Assembly (NCBI GenBank): GCA_026120035.1
Contig: JALRME010000002.1
Span: forward strand, 2,418,001-2,482,000
Reading direction: 5' to 3'
Length of the DNA stretch: 64,000 nt
Source: Coleophoma eucalyptorum
Taxonomy: Eukaryota; Ascomycota; Leotiomycetes; Helotiales; Dermateaceae
The notes under the pieces: generated by a model
What the model was told of the DNA's origin: nothing
Seen by the model: the letters and a program-made list of their open reading frames with translations, nothing else
Database searches by the model: none
Position numbers and translations under genes: made by a program
Shown here: piece by piece, positions 57,552 through 64,000 of the stretch
Layout: each line of letters opens with the position of its first letter
How positions within the stretch are numbered: position 1 is the first letter of the stretch

Positions 57552-57711
57552 CACGGCTATGGAGCATCACGAGGTAGCCAATCCAGAAAAGATATGAGCA
57601 AGCAAGGAGCGAATTATTTTAGGAAGGATATGGCTCTGCGTTGAGTGCTCGATAAAACCGGATGAAATTGCTGCAGATTGAAGATGGTTGATATTAGGCA
57701 GTCACCCATTA

Positions 57712-57732
57712 CACGTGAAGTGATCAACGCGT
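57712..57732 (-). promoter_or_regulatory. CACGTG and ACGCGT (MCB-like) sites upstream of LIG4
   Basis: ACGCGT is the MluI cell-cycle box bound by MBF-type factors controlling G1/S and DNA repair genes. CACGTG lies ten bases away. They are 161-181 bases upstream of the start codon. The link is by motif only. Confidence 0.3.
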
Positions 57733-60529
57733 AGTCTCGTGATCTGTGATCTCCTACCAAGTACAACTAACTACTCATCAATGTCTTCGCTTCCCCGGTT
57801 TTCAACTTCTCTAATTAGCTAACTCAGAGCATTCATGATTATATTGATAGTCAAACAGACCTAGTGATTTAAGGGCCCTTTCACTGCTGGCCTCAGTCCG
57901 CGTTGCCTATTGCTAAGTTTATTTGCGGGCTGTCACCTATCCATATTCATTAAGTAGTGACTTGCGACATCCTCATTGATTTCAATATCCACATAAATTC
58001 TTCACCTTCAACTCTTTCCGATACTAAATCTTTGAATATGGAATCCAATTTTGGAACTTTAGAGGGGGGCTGCCCACTTAAGAAACATAGCAGGCATCTT
58101 TAATCGCAATTTCGATTCTTAATTTTGACTTGGTTTTTGATCATACAACATGGATACTCTTTTTTCTTTCGTGTATTCAACAGCCGTATTTAAAGTGCCC
58201 TTACTCCGATGGATACCTAAGAAATATAAGTCATATCGATCCCCCTGTTAAGTTGAAGCAGAACACAAGCTACCTCAGTTCGGAGGAATTTCTTTCCAAC
58301 GTAATCCGCAAAGGGAAATGGACAAGAGACTTAATGCTTTATCGCCCAGGTGCACACAGCTTGTTGTCGAGACAATTCTCGAATTTCTCAAGTCCGATAT
58401 CAACGAATAGGAAAGACTCTCTGATGACAGCAGCAACTTCAAAGGCCACCCAGCATCTAGATGATCGCCTTGCCTAATATGGGCCTTACTCACACCTGAT
58501 CCGGAGTATTCGATGACCCTGCTGCGCTCATTCAATACGAGGCTCTACGCTTCGCCAAAGGGCTAGTTTTCGCCTCATGCAGGTCTTCAAAGTCCCTGAG
58601 TACGATGAAATCAGACATACACGGATTTCATGAATTCACATTGCGAAAATGGTCGATATCAGATGTATGCTTACAAACGGGGAGATTAGCTCTGTAGCTT
58701 GCAAGTTCGGGATTATATGCTGAGGATAGTAGTAAGTAGGTGAATGAAGAATCGGATTAAAATTTCAAATGTCTACTACTTGACACGGAGCTCGACAAAA
58801 AGTAACGAACATATGAACGGTGTGCGGCAATCTAGGACGGGGACAAGATTTAAGACCGAGAGAAAATGCGGATCGATTTGAAGGCCCGGCAAAGAAGCAG
58901 CTATAGATATACCATACAGGATAAGATCGGAATGTCCACAAACGGGGTGTCTAGATCCATTTGAATTCTCTTGGACCCGTTCGACGGAAAAGCACTGTGA
59001 TCGGCGAGTGGCACCCGTGGAGCTATAGGATGCTCAAAATGGCAAGACTTTTGAATGCAACAAACACTGGGTAGCAATCGCTATTTTACTTGTGTTTCGT
59101 TCCTGCCCGGTTTTTTTAGGTAGCCACCTTGGTTTGGTTCTCCGTTACAGAAGCTTTCTTGGGCTATTGGGCCATTGAGAGTAATAGTAGAAAAAGTAGT
59201 AGTATGACTATTGTCAAACTGATATCAGCATGACAGGCCTTGACCGTTACCAAATCCTTCCATCCGATCACCTGCTCTCTTGCTCGCCGGATCTCTGTTC
59301 TGTAAAGCAGTGTGTCACGTCTTTGAGCCACAGTGACTTATTATGAGAACAACCGAAGATACCGGTAAATCGTTGTGAGAACGGCTTACTCGGTAGCACA
59401 ATGTTCCCATGGTTAAGCCGTCAATTAATGCACTTCCTGGCTTAGCTGTCTTTGGTCCATGTAGTGACAGATGCAGAAGTCCCTGAATAACCCCAGTGGA
59501 GGGTTTTCTAGGTTGCACGAAAAGCTTGTGTCCTTCACGCGCACCAGATCTGAAGTCCAACTCACAGCCAGAATACACCAGGAAGCAAGCTCAGCACCTC
59601 GCATACAGGCAAACGAGCCTCAACATCACCATCGTCATTTCATGAAACATATGCAGTACCGTATATCAGAATGAAGTGCGGTAAATACCCCATGCCGTCA
59701 ACGGCCAACCTCAAGCCTAATATGGGCTTTCCCCGCATTCGAAAACAGAAGGCCATCCCGAGTTCGCCCAGGTAGGCAAGTGGCATGACCTGCGACAGTA
59801 ACAAATCAGTCTTCGAAGATAAGTAAAGCTCTTCTGATTCGAGGAAGCTCGTCTGCATGATCAACACTTTACAAGACACATTTCTAGCCGAGATCTCCTA
59901 GAACTTGATTTTATGTGCATGATCTGGTTTACGACTCATACGAGGCAAGCGCTGCAATGAGGATGGATAAGTTCGAGGTAAAGGCGCTTATCGCTGTCCA
60001 CCATCTTTTCACATGCGCACACGTGAGATAGCTCAACAACACGATACACTAGGCTGTTATTCATTCTGGGAGCTCCGCCGTTAGCAACGGATATCGCTCT
60101 TGTGAATCTAGATGAAGCTACCAGTTCATGAGTCAGCGGGTTGACTAACCATGAGAAGCCGGGCGGGCTTAAACATGGTCAGTTTGTGACTAACCAGGAA
60201 TGCCCAAAACTTCCCTTTCTTAGCATCGTCACCATTTAGAGTTTCGTCCAAAGATTGGCCTCGACATTCACAACATCGACGGGAGTGCCCGATGCCTGCT
60301 CAAGTTACCGAGTAGTGACGTGGGTTCGAAAATTGCTCTTGGAAATGGATTACTTGGGTGTGGAACAGGGAAAGGACACGAAAACAAAAGGAATTGTTGC
60401 GCTTGATTTCGTAATATGCTCCATTGCCAAACTGAAGACATGAATCGTTACAACTAACTCCATGAACTGTGGATTGTGGAGTGAAGGCAATAAATCATTC
60501 TGGACTTTCCACGGGTCTTCAGAACTTGT

Positions 60530-60563
60530 CCACACGCATTTCTTCTCCACACGCATTTCTTCT
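60530..60563. repeat. 17-bp perfect tandem duplication
   Basis: CCACACGCATTTCTTCT occurs twice without a spacer. Confidence 0.9.
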
Positions 60564-61280
60564 CGACACCGACCAAGCCACCGAGAATTGCGCCCTCTTT
60601 TTTTCTTTTCTCTTATTCTTTTTCTTTTTTTTTCCCTTTCTACTTCTCCTTTCGTTCTACGGTTTTTGATTTAGTACCCCCCCCCCCCTTTGCTTCGGGC
60701 AGCTGTGCATAATCTAAGTCATTGTCATTCTACGCTCGAAATATGAAACGAGTTCAAGCGGTGAGGTGCCGGTCAATGGATATCACAAAGCACTCTCCTG
60801 TGTTCTTTTGGTGGGCACAAACATAAACACGTAGGCAGCATAACAGTCAGTGACTTACATCACCGGCGTGACGGTGACATGCATATCGGCCAGGGCAAGC
60901 GCATCATTTCTCCAAACACACCCATGCTTGGAAAATTTGAGTGGCAAACTTTTCCCTTCCTTCCTCATTCTGTTGGACGTAACAGAAAGAAGAAAACAGT
61001 GCCGTACGAGTACCGAACCGGCGCTCATTACAGTGGGTCATCAATGAAGCGTATGCAGGACGTCCCATCAACAGCAACATCATGTGCTGGCTTGGCTGGA
61101 TTCGGAAAGAAGGTTAAAGGTCGATAGTGAAGTAGAAGCCACGAACGCAAAGAGGCAAAAAAGGGTTCAGAAAGTCGAAAGCTTGAACCTAACCCCACGC
61201 GCACGCGCAAGTGCAAGTGCGGGAAAGCAGGGCACAATCATCCCGCGGAAAGCTCGCGTTGCGAGTTGGGAGCTGAAATG

Positions 61281-61323
61281 AAGGTTAGGGTTGGGGGGTT
61301 GGGGGTTGAAGGTTGAAGGTTGA
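61281..61323 (+). repeat. G-rich telomere-like tract
   Basis: The order is AAGGTTAGGG, TTGGGGGG, TTGGGGG, then TTGAAGG repeated. It contains one TTAGGG and several degenerate forms, with G-runs of 3, 6 and 5. Confidence 0.7.
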
Positions 61324-62747
61324 GCTTATGCAACAGTGGAAGGAATGGAGGAATTGCATCCCATGGCCCCTTTGGACGGGTACGAGCGGTTCGGCGTTCA
61401 ACCAGTGATGGGCGAGCAGCGAACTCCTATGCTGGAGCTGGAAAGTCAGATTCCGCCCCGGGTAGGATCAATCAATAATATCGCGGCGGGCCATTCTCGT
61501 TACACGCGACCTTCCCCATGGCGCCCATGGCGGGAGCAGGCAGGAGGAATGCAAGGAGGCCGTCCGATGTGACAGGAAGAAGGCCAGGTGTAGTATATGT
61601 TTTGTCAGGGTCCTCGACATCCGCTGCTGTCCTCTCTCTCGTGCTTCATCCTTAGATTACCTACCCTGCACCAGTATACCTCGACAGCCATCGCCCAAGG
61701 GGGGAAGGAGAGCGTGAGAGCGTGACAGCAAGACAACGAGACAGCGGCGAGACCTAAGCCGAAAGCAGGCCCATGTCGTGTGAGAACAACCATCCGAGTG
61801 GGATTCTTAATCATAAAGTAGGTACCTAAAGTACATCCAGACGGCTACGTATTCCGTACACGTCCACGTACATGTACGGGACCGCTCTCGCACCCGTCAA
61901 CCTGATCTGACCGGCTGGCCCTTATCAGTTCCAGTAGTTTAGTTATCTGTTTATCCACACTCCCCCAACTCAACACCCGTCCATCTTCCGCCGTCCAGCT
62001 TCCAGCACCCACCTTTCACCTTCGCCGGGAACCGTTCGCAGCCCTGCTAATGCAAATGCTGTCTGTCCACACTCGTCCCTTATTCCGCCTCCGACCAGTA
62101 AAGCACCAACGCAGTGCTCACCCTTGCCCTTATCCCTTGTCCTTGTCCTTGCTCATCGTTATACTCAACCCTGCCGTTGCCGCGCCTTACGGAGTCCTTC
62201 TCCCATACACACATAACATTCTCGAGTACATACATACCACCTGCCTGGCCCGGCCTTGTCTTGCCCGATCAACCCTCGACAAACTCCCAACCTGAATACT
62301 CACTCACACCCGACACTCCTTCCTGACTGCTACCACTACCACCACTACGACTACGACTCCGACTCCGACTGCGACTACTTCCAATATTTATCATCCAACT
62401 TGACCAACTCTCTCTCTCGCACGCTCTCGACCTACCATGCCTTATACCACTGTCTAATCGTATTCCACCAACAGCCTGAGATGCCGCCCCATCAAGACCA
62501 CCAAACGCAACTGTGCATAGAACTCCAAGAGACAACACGAACCTCTTTCCGATAAGAATTCCACCAGTCTATTTCGACGCATCGCAGTCTTTGCCTTTCA
62601 AATCTGATCCACGACCCTCTTATCCGACCTCGTTTTCTGCATATGCTTCGCTTTGCCGTGTTCCTATAACATAATACTTGGCTAGTTCGCACCTTTTAAG
62701 TCCAAACCAGCACGCGACCCCCGGTCGCCTGGAACCACCTAGTGACG

Positions 62748-64000
62748 ATGATGGCCCCAAGGTCTTTCCTCTTCACTCGCCAGAACCCAAATCTTCTTTC
62801 AACTCGCTCTAACCAACAATGCCAACATCAGAAGCCAGCTGTTGCTCGGAGGAATGCCTCATCAACAAAGAACGAAATGTCTATCACAGCTGCCACCACC
62901 ACCACGACCGAGTCGAGACCATCAACACCCACCTCTCCTGTCATAATTCCAACACCTTCAAGACTCTCACACGAGAGCCAGAGATCACAAGCCAGGAATG
63001 AACGACCTCGTATGCCTCGAAAGACCTCCGACAAGTCCGAGCGACGTGCCCGAACTGTCCATTCCCCAGATTCGATACCACCATCAGTCGCAGCCTTACT
63101 CGCTATCACGGCGATTCCTGTTCACAAAACAAACAGCGCTCGAAAGAGGGGAGGTTCGCGACAAAGGCTGACGGTCGATGCAATACTTCAACATACTGGT
63201 GGCGTGGATATGGAGAAGGAGTTGAGTCGCTCATTAAGTAAGAGCCACATGGACTTCCTATTGAGCCCTCCAGACGAACTAGAAGACGACGAATTCCTCG
63301 TAGGAAGTGATGTCGGAATGGAGTCTGTCCTGTCCACAAGGACAATGTCTAGTGAATCGATGCCTTCACTGGACGGAGATTCTACATTGTCCCCATCACC
63401 ATCACTACGCTCGCTCGTAACACCGGGTTCTCGGGGCAGGAAGTCACTGCCAAAGAGACATATTCTGTCATCATCACCACCAGGTGATGCAGCAGATCAC
63501 CCTTTAGTAACACCAAAACTAGATATCGATGAACTGGACTTCAGGGCTTTCGAAAAGCACACTGGTGACGAAGAGACACCCATCGAGATTCAGTTACCAG
63601 TACGCAAATCGGCATTTAAATCAAACCTAACAGCTTCACTTCGAGCTTTGGCTTCAGCTGCGAGATTGTCGGCCAAGTCCTTTTCTACACTCACGACGCC
63701 TATGATCACGCCAGATGACTTTCTAACACGATCTATCATCTCTATTGATCCTAGAGTACCATTTACAGACGAGCGCATGCCGCCGAGGCTCGAGGACACT
63801 CCAACTCCCGCACTACGACGTTACCTTAATCCTACCACAAACGCCCCCATCGAAGCTCACGTGCCTTCGTCACTCGCGCAGACAACCAGCACTACCAAAT
63901 GCACAGCTTCAATTCAGATGCAGACTTACAAAGTGTCACGCTCAGCTCGAGGCTCGTCACCCAGTGTTATCAGTCGCCGCACCCAGCCCACATCCGAAGA
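62748..64000 (+). CDS. Ser/Thr/Pro-rich protein of unknown function, 5' part (runs off the window)
   Basis: The frame starts ATGATGGCC and stays open for 417 codons to the last base, so only the N-terminal part is seen. The first 100 residues are disordered (TTTTTESRPSTPTSPVIIP). A short conserved-looking hydrophobic element follows (PPSVAALLAITAIP). Then come LDIDELDFRAFEKHTGDEE and a helix NLTASLRALASAARLSAKSF, followed by STLTTPMITPDDFLTRS. Basic and acidic patches alternate, as in fungal regulatory or scaffold proteins. No family is recognised. The long CT-rich region upstream suggests a long leader, as in many fungal regulatory genes. Smaller frames listed across it are shadows. Confidence 0.7.
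   Translation, partial: MMAPRSFLFTRQNPNLLSTRSNQQCQHQKPAVARRNASSTKNEMSITAATTTTTESRPSTPTSPVIIPTPSRLSHESQRSQARNERPRMPRKTSDKSERRARTVHSPDSIPPSVAALLAITAIPVHKTNSARKRGGSRQRLTVDAILQHTGGVDMEKELSRSLSKSHMDFLLSPPDELEDDEFLVGSDVGMESVLSTRTMSSESMPSLDGDSTLSPSPSLRSLVTPGSRGRKSLPKRHILSSSPPGDAADHPLVTPKLDIDELDFRAFEKHTGDEETPIEIQLPVRKSAFKSNLTASLRALASAARLSAKSFSTLTTPMITPDDFLTRSIISIDPRVPFTDERMPPRLEDTPTPALRRYLNPTTNAPIEAHVPSSLAQTTSTTKCTASIQMQTYKVSRSARGSSPSVISRRTQPTSE

Larger units (their letters stand above)
57552..62747. other. 5.2 kb region without a recognised gene
   Basis: No domain-bearing frame was found on either strand. Landmarks: CACGTG and ACGCGT in the LIG4 promoter, a 17-bp tandem duplication (60530-60563), a pyrimidine tract with 12 C (60677-60688), a G-rich telomere-like tract (61281-61323), and a CT-rich leader with CTACGA-type triplets (62050-62740) before the last gene. 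Parts may be the long 5' leader or promoter of that gene. Confidence 0.4.

Overview
This window is nuclear DNA of a filamentous ascomycete (Pezizomycotina). The genes are short-intron genes (mostly 45-60 nt) with GTAAGT/GTATGT donors, CTAAC/CTGAC branch sites and YAG acceptors. The protein complement is typical of moulds: COP9 subunit 5, DSC-complex E3 ligase, ERp38-type PDI, an Ase1-type MAP65 and an Irs4-type EH protein. The overall flavour suggests a leotiomycete or related class, but that is an impression from protein style. There is one assembly gap of 99 N at 3923-4021.

Layout. 1-10.8 kb is an accessory-looking, gene-poor region. It holds the end of a berberine-bridge-type FAD oxidase, a short-chain dehydrogenase, a Kex2-repeat secreted protein (KEP1), a cytochrome b561 and a second, unrelated Kex2-repeat protein (KEP2). 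11-22 kb has a formyltetrahydrofolate deformylase, a membrane-anchored TAP-type S33 hydrolase and two divergent MFS transporters separated by 2.2 kb of AT-rich DNA. 22-33.6 kb is a dense housekeeping block: CSN5, mitochondrial glutamyl-tRNA synthetase, a Ydj1-type DnaJ, ribosomal protein L32, a fluoride exporter and uracil phosphoribosyltransferase. 33.6-57.6 kb holds a Sec2-domain protein, Ase1/MAP65, an unrecognised 315-aa protein, an Irs4-like EH protein, Dsc1/Tul1 E3 ligase, an HSBP1-like coiled-coil protein, an ERp38-type PDI, an S28 serine carboxypeptidase and DNA ligase IV. A gene desert of about 5.2 kb follows, then the 5' part of a Ser/Thr/Pro-rich protein of unknown function that runs off the window.

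How the genes work together. The right-hand two thirds are mostly unrelated housekeeping genes in divergent or convergent pairs. The most interesting part is the left 11 kb. Two different secreted precursors made of KR-flanked repeats lie 6 kb apart, close to three redox genes. Both look like substrates of the Kex2/Kex1 secretory processing pathway and would release families of short peptides. No UstYa-type tailoring gene was seen, so a link to ribosomal peptide natural products is only a hypothesis.

All exon models were read by eye. Each listed multi-exon model is open across its junctions and sums to a whole number of codons.
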